Of a stretch of 64,000 bases of DNA, positions 1 through 38,799 are shown piece after piece (position 1 is the stretch's first letter; each line of letters starts with the position of its first letter). The DNA lies in assembly GCA_964017155.1 (NCBI GenBank), contig OZ024866.1, positions 28,752,605 through 28,816,604 on the forward strand, in the 5' to 3' direction. The position numbers and the translations under genes were made by a program. The DNA is from Oasisia sp. SBJ-2009. Taxonomy: Eukaryota > Annelida > Polychaeta > Sabellida > Siboglinidae. A model generated the notes under the pieces. That model had not been told where the DNA came from and searched no databases. It was given only the letters and a program-made list of their open reading frames with translations.

Positions 1-257
1 GGCTGTATGATTAGCAAAACCTCTATATAATTAGTTGTGCATCTGTAATTACATTGACAGGTATCTGGCCACTGAAGCTCTGTAAGATCAGCTCCAGTAA
101 TCATTGTGTGCAGGAACAGTGCGATTACACAGGCCTCACAGATAACGGTTATCACTGGATCTCTTCTGTGTATTTGTCAAGGCTTGTTATCCCCAGTAGA
201 CGTGTTGTGTTGTGTGTGAGTGCAATGGTTTGAGTGAGCGTCTGTTGATTTCTTTCA

Positions 258-318
258 AGGTGTGGCTGTGAGTGTGAGTGTCAGTGTGAGTGTCAGTGTC
301 AGTGTCAGTGTCAGTGGC
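258..318 (+). repeat. GTGAGTGTCA microsatellite
   Basis: Short gtgagtgtc / agtgtc tract. The rest of 1-1030 shows no gene I can support. Confidence 0.8.
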
Positions 319-1029
319 GGACAAATCTACAAATTGTACATGTTGAATGTGTGCACATGTGACATACCAAACACACAGCAAAGAGAGATGCAGCACATCT
401 ATTCAAAAGTGTCCCACGTTCGATTGACAGAACGTTGCATATGACAGGAACACAGAACTTGAAATTGCAACAACTGGCAACAGGACTCCTGTTCGTGTTT
501 TCGCAAGGGTCATGTAGCAAGAAGACACTGCTGCACAACCATTGCAGGATATCATGTCAAGACCATGTGCATTTATATGAGTTTACATATACACTTTAGT
601 GCATAAGTTTAAGCAGGTTTAACAATATACCTGATTTAGAGAATAAAATGAAAGCGATTGCAAGACAGAAACATGTTCACTATCTTATGGTAGGATATAA
701 ATATTTGTTATCTGGAAACTCTCCACAAGGTGGCGCCATCATGTATTACTCTATTAGCATTTTAAGACTCACATTTGCATAGAAAATTGTTTTTGTTCAT
801 GGTGTCACTTTTGTCATTGTTCCATGAAAAGGAATGCACATCTAGTGTAGTAGGAGTTTGCGTATATAAGGGCAATACCGTGTATCATTGTGGATATGTG
901 ACTGTGTCAGTGTGTATTTGTGGGTTATTTTTGCCTGTGTCGTTATATGACACGTTTATTTCTGTGTCACTGTGTCCAAGAATTAATGTCACAGTGGTCT
1001 TACTTCTGACCAATGTATGTTATGTCACA

Positions 1030-1345
1030 ACAGAAGTCGATTGGGGTCCAGACTGGGGCTATGGCTGGAGCCTAGACTTGGGCCATGGCTGGAACCTAAA
1101 CTGGGGCCATGACTGGGACCACTGAAGCCATAGCATGGGGTTTGGACATGGTCATGGCTGAGGCATGGATAGGGTCCAAAACATGGGCCTGGACTGGGGC
1201 CTAAACCAGAGTCTTGGCTATGGCCTTGCCACCAGGGCTGGGGCCTGGACTGGGGCTTGGGGTTATCTCCTGGGCCAGGATCACAGGGAGGCCTAGGATC
1301 TGGGCCAGGATCTGGGCCAGGAGCTGAGATCCAGGCCAGCATTTA
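1030..1345 (+). repeat. G-rich imperfect minisatellite
   Basis: Units like ctggggccatggctggaacc and cctggactggggcctaaac; no conserved protein in any frame. Confidence 0.75.
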
Positions 1346-1559
1346 GCTACTGTAATTTCACTTGGTCGCACGATTATGTCATTGTTAATTGGTAATTGCA
1401 TATGACATTTGGTCCATCTTAATTATGCCCAGTGACTGGCCAGTCGCCAGCCATGTGCACTCTCTCACATGTGTTGTCCTTCTAGTGCTAATTCAGCATG
1501 AATGTTGCTATCGGTTCCAGATACCTTTCCGAATCCACTGGCTTCTCCTATGCAGCTTT

Positions 1560-1866
1560 CTGTGTTCTCAGGTTCTCAGGTGGTTTCCTCCAAACAGCCC
1601 AAACTTGGGCCAATGCAGGAGTTGTCATTCTTTAGAATTAGTGAGTCCACTACAGGTTACACATTTACCCCCTGTGTGGGATCTTTTACCTGCCCTGGCA
1701 TAGACGCCAGGTAGATGGGACCACCAGCTTTTCGTGTCTTCCGAAAGATACAGGCAAATGTGGGGTGAAAAAAATGGCCTACGTTTTGAAATGGCAGTAG
1801 GTGGGATTGAACCACCGTCCCCTCGATTGACAAGTCCGGTGATCTACCGTGCGACCACAGCTCCCC
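1560..1866 (-). mobile_element. tRNA-derived SINE, minus strand
   Basis: The minus strand from 1866 reads ggagctgtggtcgcacggta (box A-like), and further on ggtggttcaatcccacc (box B), then a non-tRNA body. It does not fold as a proper tRNA, so it is called a SINE. Body end is approximate. Confidence 0.6.
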
Positions 1867-2133
1867 ACGTGTCTTGTCTACACCTTCGTCAGTGTTGGAC
1901 TGCTGTTTACTCAGGCATCATGTGATTCTGTTGTTGGTCATCACGTGATAGTAATTCCAAGCCGAACGTAGAACACTTATGAAGGTGTCGAGAAGACATT
2001 GAAAGCACCACAGGAGAACACAGTGGATTCGGGAAGATATCTCAAACTTTATTCACAGTAGTGCTAATTCCTTTGCCTACAAAACCATGCAGCGATGTGC
2101 TTGTAATGTGATTCTTGTCGTCTCTGTTTGCAG

Positions 2134-29758
<27,625 letters not shown>

Positions 29759-29884
29759 AAGTGGTGCCTGGAGGGAGGCGCAGGTGTGCAGGATCTGTGT
29801 CAGAACTTACGCTAGGGCGACGACAGACTATGAAGTGTGATGGTATTGCGTTACGTGTAAATAGTTCGATTGTGATGTACTTAT

Positions 29885-30830
29885 TGCAGACGTCATTGGC
29901 TGTTGACATCATTGGATGTTGACGTCACTAGCTGTTGACATCATTGGCTGTTGACATCACTGGCTGTTGACATCACTGGAAGTTTACATCACTGGCTGTT
30001 GACATCACTGGCTGTTGACATCATTGGATGTTGATATCACTGGATGTTTACATCACTGGCTGTTGACATCACTGGCTGTTGACATCACTTGAAGTTGACG
30101 TCACTGGCTGTTGACATCACCACTGGATGTTGACATCACTGGATGTTGATATCACTGGATGTTGATATCACTGGATGTTGATATAACTGGATGTTGACAT
30201 CACTAGCTGTTGACATCACCACTGGATGTTGACATCACTGGATGTTGATATCACTGGATGTTGACATCACTGGATGTTGATATCACTGGATGTTGATATC
30301 ACTGGATGTTGACATCACTGGCTGTTGACATCACTAGAAGTTGACATCACTGGATGTTGATATCACTGGATGTTGACATCACTGGATGTTGATATCACTG
30401 GATGTTGACATCACTGGATGTTGATATCACTGGATGTTGACATCACTGGCTGTTGATATCACTGGATTTTGACATCACTGGATGTTGATATCACTGGATG
30501 TTGACATCACTGGATGTTGATATCACTGGATGTTGACATCACTGGCTGTTGATATCACTGGATGTTGACATCACTGGATGTTGATATCACTGGATGTTGA
30601 CATCACTGGATGTTGATATCACTGGATGTTGACATCACTGGATGTTGATATCACTGGATGTTGATATCACTGGATGTTGACATCACTAGAAGTTGACACC
30701 ACTGGCTGTTGACATCACTGGCTGTTGACATCACTGGCTGTTGACATCACTGGCTGTTGACATCACTGGCTGTTGACATCACTAACTGTTGACATCATTT
30801 GCTACAGATATCATGAGCTGTTAACATCTC
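29885..30830 (+). repeat. 13-20-bp minisatellite after the PDE8 stop
   Basis: More than 45 copies of actggatgttgacatc / actggctgttgacatc / gatatc variants, starting about 130 bp after the stop, so probably in the 3' UTR. Confidence 0.92.
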
Positions 30831-31089
30831 TGACTGCAGGAAACGTTTACTGGAGAAGAAGACTTACTCTGCAACATGACAGCATTTGTTCTCATATGCA
30901 TGCCTCATAGGATGACATGATTTGGTTTACATACATGTATATACTTACTACTTACTACCAAACAGATATAAGTAATATATATATATAAATATATACATGT
31001 ATATGCAGTATTATTGTATAGATTCAAGACAGCGTGGTCATCTTTGTATTGTTGTGCTCATAATCTGGAAATGTGGAACTTTTATATGA

Positions 31090-31830
31090 CCCTGCGGAAC
31101 CAGTTTGGCTACATTGAACCATTGCTTAGCCATGTGATACCATTGTTTGGACACATGAAACCATTGTTTGGCCATGTGGAACCATTGCGTGACCATGTGG
31201 AACCATTGTTTGACCATGTGGAACCATTGTTTAACCATGTGGAGCCATTGTTTGGCCATGTGGAACCATTGTTTGGCCACGTGGAACCATTGTTTGGCCA
31301 TGTGGAACCATCGCTTGACCATGTGGAACCATTGTTTGACCATGTGGAACCATTGTTTGGCCATGTGGAACCATTGTTTAGCCATGTGGAACCATTGTTT
31401 GGTCATGTGGAACCATTGTTTGGCCACGTGGAACAATTTTTTGGCCATGTGGAACCATTGTTTGGCCCCGTGGAACCATTGCTTGACCATGTGGAACCAT
31501 TGTTTGGCCATGTGGAACCATTGTTTGACCATGTGGAACCATTGCTTGACCATGTGGAACCATTGTTTGGCCATGTGGAACTGTTATTTGGCCAAGTGGA
31601 AGAAACATGTAACCAACCTGGATCATTGTTCGGTCATGTGTAACTGTTATGTGACCAACTAGAAACAATGTATAACCATGTGTAACCATTGTTTGGTTGT
31701 GTGGCAGCTTTGTTCGGTCATGTGTAACTGTAATATGACCAGGAGGAAGCCATGTGCAGCCTTGGGGCACCATTGTGTGGTTATGTTGAACCATTGTTCA
31801 GCCATGTGGAAGAATGTGTAGTCATGTGGA
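31090..31830 (+). repeat. 21-bp minisatellite
   Basis: About 25 regular copies of accattgtttggccatgtgg a, then diverged ones. Unit divisible by 3, so long false frames appear on both strands. Confidence 0.92.
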
Positions 31831-32529
31831 ACCATTAATAGCTGATGATCTCTCCCATTGTATATTTTGTTGGTGTGGTGGTCTTGGGTGGGCACACACT
31901 AATGGTATTTCATTCCAGATAAACAGTGGCTGGCTGCATATGTTCAGTGCAGGTTTGTCAGTATGATGCTTTCGTTTTGTAAACGTTTACTTATACCGAT
32001 GTCGGTTATGGTGTGAAGGAAGCATTCTGCCTGTGGCAAGAATTACTTTTAGAAAGATGATGTACTACTGAAAACATTCACTACCGAGCCATTCATACTT
32101 GTTACCGATACTCACTGTGCAGCCCGTAGGACTTGTGGTTGGTAATCAGTACTGAGTGAGCTGTGCTAAAGACGTGTCGTATCCGTCTACGTGTGTCCAG
32201 TGATTTGTTAGGTGACGTGCTCTGTGATATCAGCCTGTAGTGTGACGTGTTACATGACCTCAGTGTGTTAAGTGATGTGTTCTGTGAGCTCCCTGTATTT
32301 GTGTCCCATGACCACATTCTCTGTATTGTATATACACCTTTGTTCTGGCAGCACAAAAGTTGCTGAATGTTTAAATTCAGAGCCAGTTAAGTTGTAAGTG
32401 TGTTTTGTCGCCGTCCATTTATCGCCATTGTTATATTTTGTTTATCATTAACAGTCACTTATGTCACGTAGACTCGGTAACAGGTGCTTAATAATTAATT
32501 TGGTGCTTCGTAATGTAGAGTATGATAGA

Positions 32530-32940
32530 GACCAAGTATCAGTGGCCCAGTGACAGTGGCCCAGTGACAGTGGTCCAGTGACAGTGGTCCAGTGACAGTG
32601 GTCCAGTGACAGTGGTCCAGTGACAGTGGACCAGTCACAGTGGCACAGTGACAGTGGCACAGTGACAGTGGCACAGTGGCACAGTGACAGTGGCCCAGTG
32701 ACAGCGGCCCAGTGACAGTGGCCCAGTGACAGCGGCCCAGTGACAGTGGCCCAGTGACAGTGGCCCAGTGACAGTGGTCCAGTGACAGCGGCCCAGTGAC
32801 AGTGGCCCAGTGACAGCGGCCCAGTGACAGTGGCCCAGTGACAGTGGCCCAGTGACAGTGGCCCAGTGACAGCGGCCCAGTGACAGCGGCCCAGTGACAG
32901 TGGCCCAGTGACAGTGGCCCAGTGACAGTGGCCCAGTGCG
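32530..32940 (+). repeat. 14-bp minisatellite
   Basis: About 28 copies of ccagtgacagtggc with c/t and t/c variants. Confidence 0.93.
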
Positions 32941-35066
32941 TGTAACTGAATCAGAAATCGAGTGCATCACCTAGTTCAACAGGCGTAATAGTTACATTAA
33001 TTTTCACAATAATGGACTTACACTAACCATTTGATTTTTGATTAAAAGTAGAAAATGTCATCTAAGAAATAATTTGTGTGTACGCCAGGTTACCTCACGC
33101 AAACCCTGATGTAGTGCATGCGTTGACCACCAGGCGTCATCCGTGTGGTGTAGTGTTCGCATTGGTCACCAGGATGCGCTCCACTGTGTGTAGTGCATGT
33201 ATTGGTCACCAGGGCCTCACGCCGTCTGCTATATCTAGCTGGTGTCTACTGTAACAAGTTTTATTCCGGCAAGAATCCATCGTGACAGAAGCTAAGTGTA
33301 TCTCCTACAAACCGCGCCTACCTTGAGTCTGATGTCAGACCGTATTCTGCTGGTGTAGTCATGTATTCGTCGAGCAGATATTTAGTTTTGTTACTTATAT
33401 GTATAATACTTACTAGCCATTTGTATAAGCAACACTACCTCGTATTAACAATCGTATGAATCGTACGACTTATCCTACGGCTTGTGTCAGCCAGGATGTA
33501 GGCTGTAAACACACAAACGGCATCGTCCATTTTGTACATAGTAACTGTCTTACCGTGGCATGTGTATATCGATACGTCAGATGTTTTTATAATTGAAACT
33601 ACCAAACGGTGTTGCTGTGAACCACCATCAGCTGTGACGAAACGTGCCCGGTCACGTGACCAACAAAACCCACATTGCCTTGTGTTGTCAACCACAATGT
33701 TACGGCTTGTCCTGTAGCCATGATAGAATGGAATTGGCACAGGTCGTGCAGAATTAAGAGAACGCAGTTTTCTCGAGGTCAGGGAATGTTACAAACGTTC
33801 AGGGAATTTTATATGTTAGCTCTCAGCGACAGTCAGGGAAGTACGTAAGTGTATTGTGACTTCGATACTTCAAAGTTTGTGGAGTGTCGACAAGCGAGTT
33901 TGTGCACGCCATCCGTCCCTGTAGCGCATCTACGACCAAGTACAAATCAAACGTACACTTTGGAGCATGTGATATATTCCGTAGGAGTCTGAAGCACAAT
34001 CTGGACATTTCAGTTTACTGCTTTGTGTCATTTAATAGTCGCTACAGACGTAACCACAAGATCTGTTTCCACATTAAGCATGTCTTTAAATTATTTCAGA
34101 ATTCCAGCCAGATATCGTCAAACTTACATTCAATAGTCGAACAAACCATAATTATTTTCAGTGAAACCTGAACACTGTCAAAGTGTGTTATGTATAACTG
34201 CAAAAGAGTATCGATTTTTATAATTTTATTTAATTCTGTGTCATGTTCTAGAGAGTTTTGCAGAGCTCCACAGTTCTGCTCTGTTCCACTGGATGTCAAT
34301 GATTTGTTCTGTGGGAGCATGGAACTTTTGTAAAATAAAATCTGCAATCATTGCAGAACTTCGTTTATATATAGACATATATCGAGTTCTCTGCAGAGTT
34401 CACCGAGGCTTTTCGTGTTATACACGAAGTTGTGAATAGTCTTGCAGAACAGTATTTATTATGTGGCAGTGTCTGCAGTTATTCCAGTTATATTCTCAAG
34501 TTTGGAGCCTTACTTGGAATCGTAACAAGTTTGTTCCATTCCAATTCTCTGTACACAATTTCCGAGGTTTTCAGATCTGGTAACAATATAAGGTGACTAG
34601 TTCGCAACCTTGTAGTTTATTTTAGACATTGTATTATTGTTGTTGATACTGTTGTCATTTAAATGATCCTATTTATATGTTATTTGTTTGGCTTTTTATC
34701 TCGCTGTCTGTGAGATATGACCAAACGGTTGATTGCAATGGTTTCCACTTTTCCTTGCTCTTGTTAATTTTCGAAATTGTTCAGTTTACATATTTTATAT
34801 ATTGCATACTTTGTTTGTGTTTGTTTACTGATTCTAATGTGAATATGACAAGTTTCCGATGGGCCATAATGTACAGTGCCTACACTTCTAGTTTAAGTAA
34901 AACACTCATAAACTAAACATTGTTTCAAGAACTGGTCATGGCCTCTAGCCTGTTATAAAGTAAACGGAAACCACAATTATAGTTAAATTGCATTGATATA
35001 AGGCTACATTTGTTACGTTATGTATGTACATACATATGTACATACATACGCATGCGCGCGCAGACA

Positions 35067-35097
<31 letters not shown>

Positions 35098-35307
35098 GGG
35101 TATCTAGGCCCATCGTCTCGATTGACAGAGGTATCTATTCCAGCCCATCGTCTCAACGGGCAAGCGGTCTCCAGGTACCGCTGTCTTGTAGTATCACTTC
35201 TCACGAACGTGTCTACATACATTTAAACTTGTTTGTGATGTTGATTGATTTTGTTGTAATATATCGAAATAATTCCAGTGTGCCCTCCATTGTACAGTAT
35301 TGTATAC

Positions 35308-35313
35308 AATAAA
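35308..35313 (+). promoter_or_regulatory. Possible polyadenylation signal for PDE8
   Basis: AATAAA followed by a GT-rich stretch (tgttatttgtgtgtg) about 40-60 nt on. It would imply a 5.5-kb 3' UTR, so it is only a candidate. 33.0-35.3 kb shows no other recognisable gene. Confidence 0.25.
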
Positions 35314-35416
35314 TGTATGTGCGCATATGGCATGTTCTGTAAATGATCGTGTTATGTTATTTGTGTGTGACTGCGTTTGAAACGAAAATGAGACTTTCGA
35401 TTGAGAGAAATGCTTA

Positions 35417-35742
35417 TAGTCTAGTTGCCAGATAGCGAACCTAAAAATTGTAATAACTGTAAGGTTTTTTGATTGATATGTATTCACATGGGTGTCTGGA
35501 AGATTTTGAACTTTGCTGGCACTGGGCCAACTTTGGGGAACTTTTTTATTAGCTAATTAGCATAATTAGCATTGTTAATGCTAGTTAAGCTTGATCCAAG
35601 TATAACGTTTGAACTAATAGGCCTAGAATCAAGTGCAATAGCACTTTTCTATATCAGTTTGACTCGAGGAATTCATATCTGATATTATTTTCGTGATTAA
35701 AGGTCAAGGTCAATGTATAAGGTCAAGGTCATTTTGGCTCAA
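35417..35742 (+). repeat. Left terminal inverted repeat
   Basis: Pairs with 38456-38793. Its inner end carries two aggtcaaggtca motifs (about 35700 and 35720). Confidence 0.8.
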
Positions 35743-35943
35743 TTTTTTTGAAATTTACTTAACTTTCCCACTTCGCGTAACTGACAATGAAACAGACAGT
35801 TAATGGTTTTATTTATAGTTAATTTTATTAAACATAGAAACACTAGCCTGTGGCTAATATAACCAAATGTAAACATTCATACTCAAACCAAACATATATA
35901 GCTGTGAGCATACATACTATCTATCCAATACTGAGTGTTGTTC

Positions 35944-37071
35944 TTATAACTCATCCCGATCTACACAATCATCATCATTGTCATGGTCATGCTGGTCGTC
36001 GTTCTTCTCCATATCTTCTTTCTTCGTAAATGGGTTGCAGCATTCATCACCTGCTGTGCAGATGCAGTAGATTGTGCAGCTGAGTTTTTCACGGTAACAG
36101 CTACACTTGCCTTCCTTGCATGCCTTGTCCTTCGCTCGACAGCGGCAGCTAATGACGTTCATTAGAAGCCGTGGTCCTGGTGGACCACTGTCATTGCTGG
36201 GGCAAGTTATCCCATCGTCTATTTTCCAACCATAGTCTGCGATGGAGACATCTGGAGGTCCCTGTTGGTCAGCTGCTTTCCAAAGCAACATCTGCAGGTG
36301 GGCACGTCGCACGTCGCACGTCGCACGTGGAGGTAAAGGTTTGTGTCCGTCGGAGGCAGTAACATGATGCGCAGTGGCTTCGCCTGTTTACGGGTGTACA
36401 TATTGTAGCGAGCTGCCCGTGGGTTGTCCATACAGTGCCGCAAAGAAATGCTGTCCAACTGCCATGAGGTCCACGTCAGTGGCACTCTCCTCACCCAGTA
36501 CGTCGAATAGCCCTGGAAAGTTGCCTGCTTTCAGTGTCTTCAGAACAGAAGGCTTGTCTTTGCCGAAGGGGTAGGAATCAGTATCACAGCCGCTTAATAC
36601 ATGGGCTCCAAGTAGCTGTGAGCACACTGTGTCTCCTAAGTTGGCACATATGTGGCGTTGATGTCAAGGACAACACCATCCCACTTCTCCATTTGCACAT
36701 AAAACACGAACCTGAAGGTCATAGCGCCACGTCCAGTACACCAGCAACACGAAAATGTCGCTGTCGTCGCTGAGGATTCTAACCACCTGACGACCAGCAT
36801 CGGCGGCTTGAAACAGACAGCTGATGATGGTGATGTCAGCTTCATCGTGCAAGAAGACACCATCATCTCTGCTCTCAACTGACACCCCACACCCCAGGTT
36901 GAACGTGCTGAGAAGACGTGACAGGCCACGCTTGTTGTGTTTGTTCTTAATCACTGCCTCACGACTTGGCACAGGGCTGTTGAGGTCCAGGTTAAATGTG
37001 TTGGAGCCAATACCACCTCGCCGCTGCCTCTCATGATCATTAGCCGATATTTCGGTGTAACGGTCAAACAC
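35944..37071 (-). pseudogene. Transposon protein, C-terminal half (minus strand)
   Basis: Reading leftward: VFDRYTEISANDHERQ, SNTFNLDLNSPVPSREA, HDEADITIISCLFQAADAG, RILSDDSDIFVLLVYW, then in other frames LLGAHVLSGCDTDSYPFGK, MYTRKQAKPLRIMLLPPTD, MRRAHLQMLLWKAADQQGPP and a Cys-rich CXC-like tail (CRCRAKDKACKEGKCSC...). The frame changes at least at about 36.6 and 36.3 kb, so it is broken. Acidic motifs HDEAD and SDDSD suggest a nuclease-like core; that is inference. Confidence 0.7.
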
Positions 37072-37309
37072 GGTTTCTTCCATTCTCCTACAATCCTTCC
37101 TGAAGACTGGCTTCAAGACGTGGGAGGAGATATGTGAATACCTGGCTTTACGGGAATACGGCTTTATCCAACTGGTCGCCAATGGGTAGAAGACCTCATA
37201 ACCCCAACCTTGCTCGGACACCAGTTGATCCGCTCCGAGAGAGAGGGGGATTGGCATCTACAGCAGCTTCTGTATCAAGCGTCTGTTACCTTACTTTTTC
37301 ACCGCTGGA

Positions 37310-38457
37310 CACCACAACTATGCAAGGTACCTCTCGTGGCACTGCCTCGAGATGTCAGTGCTCCTGCCTGCCGAGGCCAAGGACGACCTTCTCTCCGGTG
37401 CATTTGTCTGCTGGCACAAGGCAGCCAGCTGGAACGCTGTCTCTGCCGATCAGTTCGGGGAGCAGACGGCAATAAAGATCGGCAAATGTGGCCTGAATGG
37501 TATCACGCTACCCTCAACACAAGTAGCAGAATGGATTGACTCTCTCCCCATATCTGCATATATTTCTGACACACTTGACCATTGCTACTCTCCAGATCTG
37601 TCAGGCAGTTCCAGCGAGACCCCACACAAGGAGGAAGGTGTGAAGAGATGTAACGTTGATGAAGATGACCGCCAGCGTATCAGTACAGAACTTGGAAAAT
37701 TGTCCCACCCCCTCGATACCGAGAGCGATGTCCTCTACACCATCCACAATGGACAAGTGGCTCCAACGATAGTCAATGTTTCAGACTCCTTGGCATTTGG
37801 TGGGACGATGGCAACTGCATTCCAAAACTCACTCCCAACCGGATTCCATGCAAAGCTCAGTTCGCCAGTGAATACTATTGAACATCTGAAATGAGGTGTC
37901 AAAATTGGTGACAAGGTCGTGTTCGACCTAGAATCCATATTTCTCCGTCTTCTGGTAGTCGGTCAACAGCGCGAGATGGAACTCCTGCCAATATTTGGGT
38001 ATGAGCTATGTGTTGTCCCTCCATCACTTATTGATGAGTATGGTTGCCTCCGGAGAGGGAACAAGGCGATACTAGTTCACAAGCTTGGAGTAAAGCATCA
38101 CAAGGCTCCACGCCCTGATGTCGTCATCGTGGACGCCCAGCAACTCTTATATCACGTGGTCTGGCCCTGTGACGGAAGTGTGGATGTGCTGGCGGAGTCA
38201 CTGAAAGCGCGGCTTGCATTGTGTGCTGCTCCAGAGAAAATCCTAGTGTTTGACCGTTACATCGAAATATCGGCTAAGGACCATGAGAGGCAGCGGCAAG
38301 TTGGTGTTGGCTCCAATACATTCAACCTGGACCTCAACAGCCCTCTGTCAAGTCGTGAGGCAGTGATGAAGAACAAACACAACAAGCGTGGCCTGTCACG
38401 TCTTCTCAGCACGTTCAACCTGGGGTGTGCGGTGTCAGTTGAGAGCAGGGATGATTT
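37310..38457 (+). pseudogene. Transposon protein, N-terminal half (plus strand)
   Basis: Frames read ARYLSWHCLEMSVLLPAEA, GAFVCWHKAASWNAVSADQF, GEQTAIKIGKCG, then after a stop at about 37.89 kb, LLPIFGYELCVVPPSLIDEY, PDVVIVDAQQLLYHVVWP and again VFDRYIEISAKDHERQ to VSVESRDD, where it runs directly into the right inverted repeat. The N-terminal YARYLS...FV and GEQ blocks are typical of this repeated-gene family. The last 210 nt duplicate, inverted, the start of the minus-strand half. Confidence 0.7.
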
Positions 38458-38793
38458 GAGCCAAAATGACCTTGACCTTGACCTTGATTTTAGACATTGA
38501 CCTTGACCTTTAATCACGCAAATAATATCAGATATGAATTCCTCGAGTCAAACTGATATAGAAAAGTGCTATTGCACATGATTCTAGGCCTATTAGTTCA
38601 AACGTTATACTTGGATCAAGCTTAACTAGCGTTAACAATGCTAATTATGCTAATTAGCTAATAAAAAAGTTGGCCCTGTGCCAACAAAGCTCAAAATCTT
38701 CCAGACACCCATGTGAATACATATCAATCAAAAAACCTTACAGTTATTGCAATTTCTAGGTTCACCATTGAAAGGATACAGCTGGCAACTAGA
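38456..38793 (-). repeat. Right terminal inverted repeat
   Basis: Pairs with 35417-35742. On the minus strand its inner end reads aaggtcaaggtcaaggtca, plus a second aaggtcaaggtca next to it. Confidence 0.8.
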
Positions 38794-38799
38794 CAATTA

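Larger units (their letters stand above)
35417..38793. mobile_element. Rearranged DNA transposon with about 330-bp terminal inverted repeats
   Basis: The segments 35417-35742 and 38456-38793 are inverted copies of each other over about 330 bp with few mismatches; the right copy lacks a short stretch near cttttttatt. Between them are two divergent-strand coding remnants of one multi-domain protein found in many invertebrate genomes as a repeated gene. I recognise the protein type but not its official transposon family. It lies between the two host genes. Confidence 0.75.

Noticed and set aside
1797..1866. Possible tRNA gene on the minus strand
   Set aside because: Box A and B are present but a cloverleaf with acceptor stem is not; fits a SINE head.
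31014..31794. Open frames of 140-210 codons on both strands (VEPLFGH repeats)
   Set aside because: 21-bp unit is a multiple of 3, so stops are excluded by chance; seen in several frames at once.
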